64,000 nt of DNA from Ostreococcus mediterraneus (lineage: Eukaryota; Chlorophyta; Mamiellophyceae; Mamiellales; Bathycoccaceae), in assembly GCA_012295225.1 (NCBI GenBank), contig WMKK01000004.1, positions 729,502 through 793,501 of the forward strand, read 5' to 3'. The translations under genes were made by a program, and so were the position numbers. Below the pieces are notes generated by a model that was given only the letters and a program-made list of their open reading frames with translations, had not been told where the DNA came from and did no database searches. Below, piece by piece: positions 38,332 through 49,109 of this stretch (position 1 is its first letter; every line of letters begins with the position of its first letter).

Positions 38332-38345
38332 GTCATGATTGGTCG
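38332..38345 (+). promoter_or_regulatory. CCAAT-box motif GTCATGATTGGTCG upstream of condensin
   Basis: Exact second copy of the 14-base word found at 20252-20265, placed 116 bases before the condensin ATG and right after the hairpin arm. The core is an inverted CCAAT box. A promoter role is inferred from the repeated upstream position. Confidence 0.4.
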
Positions 38346-38460
38346 TTTCACCAAGGGGATCTAAAGCGAAACGAATAGTCTTTTCCTTCGTCGTCGTCAC
38401 ACGTCGACGCGCGTCGCCAGCGCCCATCTCGCGCTCGCTCGCGTGCACGCGTGGACGATG

Positions 38461-41400
38461 GAGTTCTACGTCCCCAGCGCGTACGACGATCTCGCCTCGG
38501 CCGAGCGCGCGCGAGAGGGCGCGCTCGTGGTGCGCGATGGCGCGGACGATGTCGATGACGTTCGCGAATGTGTCGATCGCGCGACGCGCGCGCTGTGCGA
38601 TGCCGACGCCGAGGTGCTCGTGCGCGATGAAGGCGTGTTTGCGGATGTTTTCGTGCTGTGCCGGTGCGTGATTGTGCGCGTGTCGTCGCGGTGAACGGTT
38701 GGATGGGGGTGGATGCGATGTGTCTGTTGGTTTTCGTGCGCGCGCGCGAGAGAGATTATTCGCGTTGTTTTGATGCGTTTAAATTCGTTTCTGTCGTCGA
38801 CACTGACACGGATATCGCGCGTGGTACGCACAGGGATTTTATCGATCTCGCCCCGGTCGAACGCATTCGATTGATCGATGCGTTGTGTTCAAACTTGTCG
38901 GTGTTGAGCGCGTCGGTGACCGCGCTCGTCGTCGGAGGCGCGCGCGCGGAGGAGCACGCTGAAACGATGGCGGGCTATCGCTCGGCGCTCAAGGCGTATG
39001 CAACGTTTATTTTCCATGCGTGTGAGTTGTGTGAGAAGGAGGCGCGGACGAATAGCGCCATGGCTCTCGGTGAGAAACCCGCGCCGGGTGCCAAGGGGAA
39101 GAAGAAGACGACAGCGAAGGCAAAGCTCGTGGAATGGAAGTGGGATGAGCAGCGCGAACGCATCGTGCACGTCATGGCGGGGGCGTTGGATATTGACTTA
39201 TGGCAAGTGTTCCGCCCGCGGCAGCCCGAGGAAGATTTCTTGCGATTATTCGTGCGTCTGGGGTCGATGTGCTTGGAAAATCCGGCGGCGTTAAAGAGTC
39301 GCGTGACCAAGCAAGCGGCGTTTGAGATGCTTGGGTCGTGCGCGTTGAAGTGGGGACAGCTCGAGCAAGTCACGACGGCGTTGATTGATTTGTTGAATAA
39401 GTTTGAACATCTTCCGGCACCGATTGCGGAGCTCGCGAGCGCAGCGGCGGATCGATTTGAGAACGCGCACTTGGCGGCGGCGCTCATTCGCGAAGTCGGT
39501 CGAGTGGATCCGTACGATTACAAGGTGCAGCAAGCGTCTGATGCCGTCGGTGTGCGCTCGGTTGGAACGTTCTTGGGTGAAATCGCCGCGCGCATGCCCA
39601 AGACGACGATGACAAACATCTCAGTGCTGATGCCGCACTTGGACGGCGAGGCGTACTCGTTGCGCTCAGCCATCGTTTCGGTTTTGGGGCACCTCGTGAT
39701 TTCCCAAAAAGACGTCGCGTCCGTGAGCGATCACCACGATAACGCCACCGCACCGTTATTGCGCACCAAGCAAGGCTTCTTGGACCTGCTCGTCGAACGT
39801 GTGCACGATACGAGCGCGTTTACACGGGCGCGCGTGTTGAATACGTGGGCGACAATGGCGGAAGCCAAGGCGATTCCTTTGTCGCATTGGCTCGTCGTCA
39901 CCGATCTGGCTATCGGCCGATTGAACGACAAAGGCGCGCTCGTGCGTAAAGCTGCAATGGGTCTCGTGGCGTCGCTGTTGGGGTTCAATCCGTTTGCCCC
40001 GCAGCTTCCGTCCGCGGCGTTTGCCGAGTCGTTGAAGGATTACGAAGCCAAGCTCGCGGCGATGACGCCGCCACCTGCGCCGCATCTCGAGGTGATTGAA
40101 GAAGAGTCCGACGCCGAGGCGAGCGAAAACATCAACGGCGACGAAGTACAAAGTCAAAAGACGCAAACGGAAGGCGCCGACGACGCAGAACAAGAAGAAG
40201 CGCCCAAGGCGCCTGAAGGCGACGCCGAGGCGACGATTCAGCTCAACGGTGGTCTCGAAGCGGCGCGTACGATGGTTGCCGCGCTCAAGACCGCACTTGG
40301 ATTTACCGTACAGCTCTCTGGTACGGTAGGCGTGTTGTGCAACCTTCTCACGTCGGGCGTGGCTTCTGATGTCACCGAATCGATCGGTTTGCTCGTCCGC
40401 ATGCGTCAGTTTAACGTCGACGGCTCCACCGAAGGCGTGCGCCGTTTACTCGGCTTGATCTTCTCTCGCGATCAAGCCATCAAAGATGCGGTCGTCGAAG
40501 CCGTGGACGTGCTCTACTTATCCAACGCTGAATCTCCGATGATTGCTGCGGCTGGGTTGAGCGAGCTCGCCGCTACGGCGGCGCTCGGCGAACTCGCGTC
40601 GCTGGAGGATGTGCTCAAGGCGCTTGTCCTGTCTGGACGCTTACCCCCGAACGGTGCGGTGATGAAGACCCTGTGGTCAGATGTCGCCAACGAAGAGTGT
40701 TCGAACAACCGTAAGGCGGCGGCACTGAACGTGCTGACGATGTGCGCGCGCACGAACCCTGAAATTATTCGCGGTCATTTGGGCACCGTGTGCGCCGCCA
40801 TCGACGCGTCGCTCGCGGGCGAGAAAAAGTCTCCTATCTTGTGCCGAGCTGCGTGCTGTGCGTTGACCGTCGTGCGCGGTAAGGAAGGATCTACGCTCGA
40901 ACTCTCTCACCCGGTCTTCGCCGAACTCGCCAAGGTGTTACACCCAGGTGCGCCGCTCTCGGGTCGAGCGTGGTTTCCATCCGCCGAACAAGCGATTGCC
41001 GCGCTCTACTCTCTTCATCCAGATCCGGAGCACGCCGCTTCGGAAGTCATCAAGGCTTTCGCCGCGGCGACATTCAGTGGTAACTCTATGGATAAGATCC
41101 CTACCGCGATACTGGCGCGGTTCTTGTTCGTTCTCGGCGAAGTGTCGTTGAAACATTTGGTGCACGTCGAACAGCTCGCGCGCGCCGTGCGTCAAGCGCG
41201 CATCGCTCGCGATCGCAAGGCTGCCGAGGCCAAGGAAAAAGGTGAAGGCGACGACGATCTCACCGCTGCCATGGGTCAAGGTGCTGTCGGTGAAGATTTA
41301 CTCTTGGATGCCGCGCGTGAAAAGGCTGAGGGCGAACTGTTGGCGACCAAGCAAGGCGCCACGCGAGGTCTCGTCGCTGTCTATGCGCCATTCGTAGTGC

Positions 41401-42554
41401 AACTCTGCTCGCACCCATCCGTGACGCAAGGACCCGAACTCTTGCGCGGCGCCGCGCTGGCCGCCCTCACGCGATTCATGGTGCTCGACGCGAAGTTCTG
41501 CGAAGACAACCTCAAGCTCATCTTTACTCGTCTCAAAGGCGAATCCGACAAGGGCACGCGGGCGGCGTTGATGGTCGCGCTCGGCGACCTCGCGTTCCGG
41601 TTCCCCAACGCCGTCGAGCCTTGGACCGAACACTTGTACGGCATCAAGGAATGGGGTAACTCGTTGCATGACCCCGATGCGAGCGTGCGCCAGCACGCCA
41701 TCACGGTTTTGTCACACTTGGTGTTGAACGATATGATGAAGGTGAAGGGACACATTAGCGAAATGGCGCGGTGCTTGGAAGACGTCGATCCTCGCGTCGC
41801 GAGCGTCGCCAAGCTCTTCTTCCACGAACTTTCGCACAAGCACGGAAACCCGATTTATAACTTGTTGACGGACTTGTTATCTCGATTGTCTGCGGACGAA
41901 ACGATAACGCCCGACGCGTTCAAGCGCATCATGACTCGCCTGGTTGGATTCATCGACAAGGATCGACAAGCGGAATCCATTTGCGAAAAGATGTGCGCGA
42001 GATTTGCCGAAGCGGTATTGGCGGATACCCCCAAGCCCGCTCGTGATGTTGCGTTCTGTATTTCTCAACTCACGCTCTCCGAACGTGCGTTCAAGAAGTT
42101 CACCGAGGCTTGGAAGATGTACGAAGCCGCGCTGTATGACCACGAAGTACACGCGAGCTTTGTGACGATGTGTGCCAAGCAAAAGCGCAACGCCAAGGCT
42201 GAAGCGAAACAGTTTATTGATGCGTTTGAGACGAAGATTAATGAAGCACACGTGGAGAAGGCGGCGGCGTACAACGTGTCGGCGCGCGCTGAAGGTAAAG
42301 AAACCGTGACTGTGACCGCGTTGGCTGTCGAGGACGAGGCGGACGACGATGGCGCCGCGGATGGCGAACAACCCGACACCGAGAAGAATGAAGAAAATGA
42401 TGGAACACCTGATGAAGATCGTCAAGAATCCGTGCCGGCGGTCGTTAGTGTTGACCAAGAAAATGTCGCCCCGCCGTTGGAAGGAAAGGCACCGACGACG
42501 CCCGAAGCCAAGAGCCCGGCGAGACGTTCGCGAAGAGGAGGCGCAGCCAAGTAA
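38461..42554 (+). CDS. Condensin complex subunit 1 (CNAP1/NCAPD2/YCS4), two exons
   Basis: Exon 1 is 38461-38663 and exon 2 is 38753-42554, with an 89-base GT-AG intron (TGTGCCG|GTGCGTG ... CGAGAG|AGATTATTCG). The split codon gives Arg and the junction reads FADVFVLC-R-DYSRCFDAF. Total 1,334 residues, near the usual 1,350-1,400. HEAT-type repeats fill the protein (for example SLRSAIVSVLGHLVISQ, ARVLNTWATMAEAKAIPLS, VRKAAMGLVASLLGFNPF). The Cnd1 C-terminal block includes DPDASVRQHAITVLSHLVLN, DVDPRVASVAKLFFHELSHK and GNPIYNLLTDLLSRLS. An acidic insert (about 480-515) and an acidic/basic tail are disordered. It is the non-SMC HEAT subunit of condensin I, for mitotic chromosome compaction. A single-exon reading of this gene would lose the true first 68 residues. 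Confidence 0.92.
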
Positions 42555-42644
42555 ACATAATTAACCAATCTGCAATTTCAAATTAAAAATTAAGCATACC
42601 GTAATTAAGAAGCGAAATTAAATCGGTGCGGAACAATACGGGGA

Positions 42645-44537
42645 TTAATTGATGCGGCTAATGTCTCGTCCGAAAATTTTGGTACGAACCATATCGGCGG
42701 CGACGAGAAGTACGTTGCGCGGCGACACTTGAGAAATCGTTTCAAAAGATTTCCAGATGAGACCAGCGGCGATACCCTTCACAATGGTGAATCCTGGAAT
42801 ATCCGCAACGGCTGCGTCCTTGCCAATGTACGCCAAAGACCCCTTGTGCACGTAGTCAAAGCGCGCGTCGTCAGCCTTGAGCTTGGCTTCATCGCCGGCG
42901 CATTCGTTAAAAAACGCGGCCAAGTACTGCCCTTCTTGCTTGGCGACTTGCGCCGTCGCCGGCAACGCACGAAGACCCTTGTCGACATCTTCGAGCATGT
43001 TACGAAACTGAGGAAACGTCATTCTGCTGCCACCATCGGTGAATTGCTTGAAGACGTCGTCGACGCGGTTGGAAATTTCCTCCAAGTGCGGAAATTCCTC
43101 CTTGCCCGCCATCAACGCCTTCTTGACGCCTTCTTGACCGAGATCAATTTCGCAATCACCGTCCGGCGTACATCTCGCTGCTTCTCGGTAAAGATCTTCC
43201 GCCTTGGCGAGCGAACGCGGACGTTCAATCGTCGCGCAGTCGCCGATGGCGAAAATGGACCCTTGGCTCCCCTTCACGCGAAGGCTCTTGTCGCACAACA
43301 ACGAACGCTTGTTTTCTTGCGAGCCTTCGGGCAAGGTTTCGATGATCTTCTCGCACAGCGGGTTGAGTTTAATTCCCGTGCACCACACCGCGAGACCGAA
43401 CGGTACATCCTTAACTTCACCGGTTTCTTTATCCTGGATAACGACGCACCCCTCCTTGACCTCCTTTACGATGGCCCCCAACAAGCACGTGATGTTCGCG
43501 CGCTTGAAAAAATCCGTCGCATACTCGGCGATACGACGATCGTACGCGGATAAAATCTTTTCTTGCAAGTCAATAATCTGAATATTGACGTCTTGCAACA
43601 AACGAGAAGGAAACGTTTTGGCGACGTCTTGGTACACCATGTCGTACAGTTCGGCGGCGAGCTCGACCCCCGTCGGACCAGCGCCGATGACGACAAACGT
43701 CAACAACTCCTTGATGCGTTCGCGAGGCACGCCAGGTAAAGTCGCACATTCAAACCGTTCGTTCACTTCGCGACGGAATCGCGCGGCGTCGCTAATTTCT
43801 TTGAAAAACATGCAATTTTCCTCCACCCCCGGGACGCCAAACGTATTCGGCACCGCCCCCACCGCGGTCACCAAATAATCATACTCCAAATCAAACGACT
43901 TCCAAGGCGCCTTATCACTCTGCTCTTTCGTATATGCCCCACGAAACGTATGATCCGACCCTCGGCACCGCACCGTACGCTTCGCCGCGTCCACCGACAC
44001 CGCGCTCGCCTCGAAATACCGCATCCCCTTCGCCGCGATTGGCCTTCGAATAGGCTCCACGATCGACCGATCCTCCACCGCCCCAGTCGCCGCCCCAGGC
44101 AACAACGGCGTATACAAGAAATAATTCCTCGGCGACACGAGCGTGACGTCATACGGCCCATTCGCCTCGAGCGACTTTACGAATGAAATCGCCCCCCACC
44201 CAGACCCGAGCACCACCACGCGCTTCTTCCCCGGCGTCGCCACGTCCACCTGCGACGCCGCCTCCGACCTCGTCTGCGCGTGCGACACCGACGCCATCCC
44301 ACGCGTCGTCGTCCCACGCGCCGTCATCGACCCCCCCCACGCGCTCGACGCCGACGCGGCGGCGCGCGCCGAACCCCCCCACGCGCGATGCGCCGTCGCG
44401 CCGCCGCCGTCGCGCGCGCGCAGCGCCCCGCTCGCGCCGGGCGCGTGGCCGCGCGCGCGCCGCCGACCGGCGACGACGCATTGCGCCACCGCGCGCAGCG
44501 CCACCGCGCTCACGAGCGCGTGCGTCGTCGCGGGCAT
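42645..44537 (-). CDS. Type II (alternative) NAD(P)H dehydrogenase, NDA/NDB-like
   Basis: A 630-residue rotenone-insensitive NAD(P)H:quinone oxidoreductase. Two Rossmann motifs are present: the FAD site KKRVVVLGSGWGAISFVKSL (near residue 105) and the NAD(P)H site LLTFVVIGAGPTGVELAAEL. Further family motifs are PRNYFLYTPLLPGAATG, AVWCTGIKLNPL and the FAD-contacting FAIGDCATIERP. An insert after it (about 470-545; EEISNRVDDVFKQFTDGGSR, FPQFRNMLEDVD) resembles a degenerate EF-hand-like region as in plant NDBs. The end has the expected GSLAYIGKDAAVADIPGFTI and a hydrophobic membrane-association segment. The first 90 Arg/Ala/Ser-rich residues look like an organelle transit peptide, so mitochondrial or plastid targeting is likely. 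I chose the ATG at 44537 (MPATTHALVSAV); the frame stays open upstream. Confidence 0.9.
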   Translation of the reverse strand: MPATTHALVSAVALRAVAQCVVAGRRRARGHAPGASGALRARDGGGATAHRAWGGSARAAASASSAWGGSMTARGTTTRGMASVSHAQTRSEAASQVDVATPGKKRVVVLGSGWGAISFVKSLEANGPYDVTLVSPRNYFLYTPLLPGAATGAVEDRSIVEPIRRPIAAKGMRYFEASAVSVDAAKRTVRCRGSDHTFRGAYTKEQSDKAPWKSFDLEYDYLVTAVGAVPNTFGVPGVEENCMFFKEISDAARFRREVNERFECATLPGVPRERIKELLTFVVIGAGPTGVELAAELYDMVYQDVAKTFPSRLLQDVNIQIIDLQEKILSAYDRRIAEYATDFFKRANITCLLGAIVKEVKEGCVVIQDKETGEVKDVPFGLAVWCTGIKLNPLCEKIIETLPEGSQENKRSLLCDKSLRVKGSQGSIFAIGDCATIERPRSLAKAEDLYREAARCTPDGDCEIDLGQEGVKKALMAGKEEFPHLEEISNRVDDVFKQFTDGGSRMTFPQFRNMLEDVDKGLRALPATAQVAKQEGQYLAAFFNECAGDEAKLKADDARFDYVHKGSLAYIGKDAAVADIPGFTIVKGIAAGLIWKSFETISQVSPRNVLLVAADMVRTKIFGRDISRIN

Positions 44538-45420
44538 CGCCACGAATGCCGACGACGGCGACGGCGACGGCGACGGCGACGCGAGGGCCTTCCGCACACG
44601 CGGGTCTTTCAGGGCGCGCCCACGGTGCCCACGGTGACCCTTCGAGCGACGACTCACGACCAGGGACACGCGTGCATCGCACGACGCGCGTGACCGACCG
44701 TCCACGCGCCGTACTGTAGCCTCCACGGACCCATCGGTCGCGTCCACGCGCTATAGACAAACGACTCGTATGTGGGGCATGCTTTTTAGAAATACATTGA
44801 TAGTTTAATAAGTATGTACATACGGGACGACATGCCTGGTGATGTTAAGGTACGCGACGAGGGGTGACTCGGGTGCAGACATAAGGGTTTACATGGCGCA
44901 TGTGTACACGATCGGTGCGCCGCACGACACTCGTATGTAACACCATATGCACGGTATATGTATAACCCAAACGGTATATTACATGAGCGTATTATGTGTT
45001 AAGTATGGTATGTACGCATAGTATGCAGGCCCGACCTGCATATGCAGGATGCACGCCCCTAGTATACGCTGATTCCGCCAACACAGGAGTATACGGCGCG
45101 TGATCGAGGGTCTAGGAGTCGTATACGTCACGAGGCAGGCGGCCGCGGCGACGAACGGTGCGCGGATGCGCGCGCGCGGGGCGCGGATGCGGCGCGCGCG
45201 GCGACGCGGGGCGCGAACCGCGGCGCGCGAACCGCGGGGCGCGGATGCGCGTTTTTTTTTGTTTTTTTTGCGCGCGCGCGCGTTCGCGTTGGATGCGTCC
45301 AACGCGGCGCGTGCGATCGATGCCGACGACGACGACTGAGGTGGCTGGCGCGGTGAACCGGCGTGGCGGCGCCGTCGGCATTGCGCGACGACCGCGCGCG
45401 CGCGCGACGCGGGGATACCG
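44538..45420. promoter_or_regulatory. Divergent intergenic region between the NADH dehydrogenase and NOP9
   Basis: About 880 bases. The middle (44760-45110) is clearly AT-richer than its surroundings, with many GTATAT/GTATG words. It contains a perfect 8-bp hairpin at 45022-45042 (TATGCAGG-CCCGA-CCTGCATA). From 45130 on it is very GC-rich with CGCG runs and a T-rich patch at about 45251-45270. No tRNA or protein is recognised. It probably contains both promoters. Confidence 0.45.
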
Positions 45421-47523
45421 ATGTCGAACGGTCCAGGCGATGGCGACGTGGGCGTGACGCGCGATTACGCGTCGGCGGCGATGAAATCTGGGTACGACGG
45501 CGCGGTGCAAGGGTGCGATGGGCGGCGGTACGTGGTTGATGCCGATGCGCGCGCGTATTACGACGAGATTCTCGACGCGCTGGCGCAACGCGAGGGCGAG
45601 GGTGAGGACGCGAACGCGGCGGAGGAGTTGCGTGCGATCGGGGATAACGCGCTGGAGGGCGCGGATGGGGCGGAGTGCGCGCTGGCGATGGATGCGACGT
45701 GTTCGCGCGCGCTCGAGCGGTGCGCGCGCGCGGCGAGCGTGGATGGCGTGATTGGGTTTTTATCGCGCGTGTGTGACGTGAGCGCGAGTCGAGGTGGGGG
45801 GGTTTATGTGTGTGCGAAGTCGTTGTTTGGCTCTCGCGTGCTTGAGACCGCGATGGGGGTGTTGATGACGAAGTATTTGAGCGCGAGCGACGGGGGCGAG
45901 GGCGGCGGAGACGTCGAGGAGGCGGCGGAGAAGATACGCGCGTCGGGGATTTTAGATCGCATGGCGGAGGCTTTGGCGGCGAATGCGATTGATGTGGCGT
46001 TTGATAAGCGTGCATCACCGGTGGCGCGGAAGTTGCTCGGGTTGCTCGCGGGACGGCGTGAGATTGGTGGGCAAGACGCGACGACGGCGTCAAAGTCGGG
46101 CGGCGGCGCGAACGGTCGAAACGCGGGGAAACCGAGCGATGGGAAGAGCCTGGCAGATAAGCTTCGCGGTGGTACGTCGACGGCAGGGAAGTTTACTGGA
46201 TCGATGAACTCGTCGTATCGATTTACCGAGGAGTTACGCAAGTTTTCTGACGCCTTACTGGCCGCCATCGAACCCGAGTTGTGGAATTTAACCGAAGATC
46301 CGTGCGGGTCGGCGCTTTTACAAGCGACGCTCAAGGCGCACGAGGGAGACGATGAGGCGTTGAACTGGATAATTCCTGGGTTGCTAGGGTGCGCGCCCGC
46401 GGAAGGCACGGCGGAGGGCGAGTTCTTAGCTGACGCGCAGGAGTGGGACGTGAAGAATTTAATGCAGTCGCGCGCCGGGTCGCATTTGGTCGAGCAGATT
46501 CTCGCCGTCGCTCCGAAAGGGTTGTTCAACGAAATCTACCGTCGTTTTTTCCGCGACAAGTTGATTTCCACCGCCAAGCATCCAGTGTCGAACTTTGTGC
46601 TTCAAGCGCTGTTAGCCGCGACTAAAAATCAAGACCACGTCACCGCGTCGTTGAACGAGTTGTCTCAAGTTTTTGGCACGTTGTTGCACGAAAAGCGTTC
46701 GGGCGTCGTCGCCGCCATGCTCGCGGCGTGTGCGCGATTAAACGTGGGCGAAAAAGATGCCGCGAAAGCACTCGCGCGAGGGTTGACACTTAAGATGGAG
46801 GCTCGCAAAGAGGGACGTTCACAGCTCGCGCCCGCGCTCTTTTGGCTCGATACGCCCAATTACGGACGGTGCTCGGTGCTCGGAAGCGCGATGTTCCAAA
46901 CGTTGTTTAAATTCCAAGGCGATTGCGTGCCAATGTTCTCCGATAGCATAGTCTCCATGACCGACATGGAAGTTCTCAAGGTGTGCCAAGACAGCGCCGG
47001 TTCACGCGCGGTTGAGGCGTTTCTCGGCGCGCCGGCGCAAAAGCAAAAACTCAAACGGGAATTCATCGGCAAACTTAATGGTCGATGGGCACAACTCGGG
47101 TTAAGCCCTGTGGGCTCGCACGTCCTCGAAGCGTGTTTTCGTGAATCAGATGCGCGAGGTAAAGAGCTCATCTTGAGTGGCTTAGCCGGGCAAGAGGGAC
47201 CGCTCAACGCCACTAGACACGGACCATTTCTCATGCGACGTCTCGGCGTCACGGCGTTTAAAGCCGCGCCCGAACAGTGGGCGAGCAAACAAAAGACTGC
47301 TGAAAGCATGATGAACGAATTTGCAAAAGAGTTTGGCGAGGATGAGAAGAAACCATCACCTGTCGAGGCACCGGCGTCGAAAAAGTCAAAGCGGTCGCCG
47401 AGCGACGACGACGAAGACAACGGCGACGACGCGCCCGCAAAGAAGAAGGACAAGAAGGAGAAGAAAGAGAAGAAGGACAAGAAGGAGAAAAAAGAGAAGA
47501 AGGAGAAAAAGCAGAATTCATAG
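45421..47523 (+). CDS. NOP9: Nucleolar protein NOP9 (Pumilio-like repeats)
   Basis: A 700-residue protein of Pumilio-like (PUF) repeats in the NOP9 arrangement. Seen repeats include YVCAKSLFGSRVLETAMGVL, PCGSALLQATLKAHEGDD, LMQSRAGSHLVEQILAVAPK, HPVSNFVLQALLAATKNQ, VLKVCQDSAGSRAVEAFLGA and LGLSPVGSHVLEACFRESDA. In yeast NOP9 binds 20S pre-rRNA near the ITS1 cleavage site and is needed for 40S maturation. The C-terminus is a long Lys/Glu tract (KKDKKEKKEKKDKKEKK), a typical nucleolar signal. An inserted Gly/Ser-rich stretch (about 215-260) separates the first two repeats from the rest. The ATG at 45421 is a clean start. The stop is 67 bases from the chorismate synthase stop, tail-to-tail. Confidence 0.85.
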   Translation: MSNGPGDGDVGVTRDYASAAMKSGYDGAVQGCDGRRYVVDADARAYYDEILDALAQREGEGEDANAAEELRAIGDNALEGADGAECALAMDATCSRALERCARAASVDGVIGFLSRVCDVSASRGGGVYVCAKSLFGSRVLETAMGVLMTKYLSASDGGEGGGDVEEAAEKIRASGILDRMAEALAANAIDVAFDKRASPVARKLLGLLAGRREIGGQDATTASKSGGGANGRNAGKPSDGKSLADKLRGGTSTAGKFTGSMNSSYRFTEELRKFSDALLAAIEPELWNLTEDPCGSALLQATLKAHEGDDEALNWIIPGLLGCAPAEGTAEGEFLADAQEWDVKNLMQSRAGSHLVEQILAVAPKGLFNEIYRRFFRDKLISTAKHPVSNFVLQALLAATKNQDHVTASLNELSQVFGTLLHEKRSGVVAAMLAACARLNVGEKDAAKALARGLTLKMEARKEGRSQLAPALFWLDTPNYGRCSVLGSAMFQTLFKFQGDCVPMFSDSIVSMTDMEVLKVCQDSAGSRAVEAFLGAPAQKQKLKREFIGKLNGRWAQLGLSPVGSHVLEACFRESDARGKELILSGLAGQEGPLNATRHGPFLMRRLGVTAFKAAPEQWASKQKTAESMMNEFAKEFGEDEKKPSPVEAPASKKSKRSPSDDDEDNGDDAPAKKKDKKEKKEKKDKKEKKEKKEKKQNS

Positions 47524-47589
47524 TTTGCGTTATATTCAATATGCATGTCATCATTTAAAAAATATTATTAAATCGTTCGTCGTCTGTGT

Positions 47590-49074
47590 TTAATCCTCAG
47601 AAAACGCTTGGGACATATCCTTCGCGCTCATGTTGGACTTGGCCTTCGCCGCCGCCGCCTTCATGGCGTCAACGTCATAAAGCGTGGGCATGTTACCTTG
47701 CACTAATTCTGTCATGTCGCCCGCATCAATCAAGTTGCACTGCGCGTGCTGCAACATTAAATGATCCACCAAGGTGAGCGCAACCATGGCTTCAACCATG
47801 GGCACGGCGCGAGGCACGACGCACGGATCGTGACGACCGCGCGCCTTCAATTCAGTTTCTTGGCCATCACGATTCACAGTATTTTGAGCTTGCGTGATCG
47901 TCGACGTGGGTTTGAATGCAATCTTCATCTCGATCATTTCGCCGTTGGAGATGCCGCCTTGAATCCCGCCCGAACGGTTGGTTCGGGTACGCAACCCCTT
48001 CTCGCTATCCATATAAAATTCATCATTGTGCTCGCTGCCCTTTTGCAACACGCCATCGAACCCACTGCCAATTTCAAAGCCCTTGGTCGCGGGCAAGCTC
48101 ATCATCGCCTTGGCGAGGTCCGCTTCGAGCTTGTCGAACACGGGCGCCCCCAAGCCACGCGGCGGGTTGCGCACGACGCAAGTCACCACCCCACCGCACG
48201 AATCCCCTCGCGTGCGCACCTCATCGATCGCATCAATCATTTTTTGTGCGCAACCTTCATCTGGGCATCGAACGATGTTCGCTTCGATGTCATCCATCGT
48301 CATCGTCGCGTGGTTCACGCTCTTTGTCTCCACGTCTCGCACCGCGCTCACGTACGCTAAAATTTCCGTCCCTGCAATCTCGTGCAAAACCTTCTTCGCG
48401 ATCGCCCCAGCGGCAACGCGCCCAATAGTCTCCCGCGCACTGCTTCGTCCACCTCCCGCGATCGCACGAACGCCATACTTCATGTCGTACGTCGCGTCCG
48501 CGTGCGAAGGCCGGTACGCCACCGCGATTTCCCCGTAATCCTGACTTCTCTGATCCTTATTCCGCACCAACACCGCAATAGGCGTGCCAAGCGTCACCCC
48601 ATCAAGCCCCACACCCGAGAGAATCTCACACGAGTCCGCTTCGTCGCGAGGCGTGGTGATTCTCGACTGCCCAGGACGACGTCGGTCGAGCTCAAACTGC
48701 AGCTCCTCGCGCGTTAAATTCAATCTCGGCGGCACGCCATCCACCACGCATCCCACGCCGCCACCGTGAGACTCCCCGAACGTCGTCACGCGAAAGATCC
48801 GTCCAAACGTGCTGCCGGCGCGCGTGCGCACGCGCGCACCGCGCGGCTGCGCCGCACTCACCGCGCGGCTGTGGGCGAGGTTATCCTTTGGCGCCTTTGG
48901 CGCCTTCGGCGTCACCGCCGACGCGCCGCGCGGCGCGGTGCGAGGCGCACACGGGCGCGCAGACATCGTTCGTGCGTTTCGAGCGCGCGCGACAGAGGGT
49001 GACTCGCGATGCGAGCGCGCGAAAGTGACGAAAGGATGCGGCGAACGAAACCCTGTGATGTGGCGTGACGCCAT
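47590..49074 (-). CDS. Chorismate synthase, plastid precursor
   Basis: A 494-residue enzyme for the last shikimate-pathway step (EPSP to chorismate, FMN-dependent anti-1,4-elimination). Signature motifs are [20 protein letters not shown] (FMN/substrate region), [35 protein letters not shown] and [20 protein letters not shown], all as in the plant/bacterial bifurcation of the family. The first 88 residues are Arg/Ser/Ala-rich with few acids, a typical plastid transit peptide. The core is the usual length of about 400 residues. Only 35 bases separate its ATG from the ATG of the divergent beta-helix gene at 49110. Function is secure. Confidence 0.95.
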   Translation of the reverse strand: MASRHITGFRSPHPFVTFARSHRESPSVARARNARTMSARPCAPRTAPRGASAVTPKAPKAPKDNLAHSRAVSAAQPRGARVRTRAGSTFGRIFRVTTFGESHGGGVGCVVDGVPPRLNLTREELQFELDRRRPGQSRITTPRDEADSCEILSGVGLDGVTLGTPIAVLVRNKDQRSQDYGEIAVAYRPSHADATYDMKYGVRAIAGGGRSSARETIGRVAAGAIAKKVLHEIAGTEILAYVSAVRDVETKSVNHATMTMDDIEANIVRCPDEGCAQKMIDAIDEVRTRGDSCGGVVTCVVRNPPRGLGAPVFDKLEADLAKAMMSLPATKGFEIGSGFDGVLQKGSEHNDEFYMDSEKGLRTRTNRSGGIQGGISNGEMIEMKIAFKPTSTITQAQNTVNRDGQETELKARGRHDPCVVPRAVPMVEAMVALTLVDHLMLQHAQCNLIDAGDMTELVQGNMPTLYDVDAMKAAAAKAKSNMSAKDMSQAFSED

Positions 49075-49109
49075 TAATCATCCTTTCGCGCGTCACACGA
49101 CGCCGCGCG
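49075..49109. promoter_or_regulatory. 35-bp gap between two divergent start codons
   Basis: The ATG of chorismate synthase (49074, minus) and the ATG of the beta-helix protein (49110, plus) stand only 35 bases apart. Either the transcripts overlap at their 5' ends or a very short bidirectional promoter with tiny leaders is used. No clear TATA box is seen in the gap. Confidence 0.5.

Noticed and set aside
45128-46093. Long minus-strand frame rich in Arg, Pro, Ser and His
   Set aside because: Antisense to NOP9 and its GC-rich leader; composition is an artefact of high GC.
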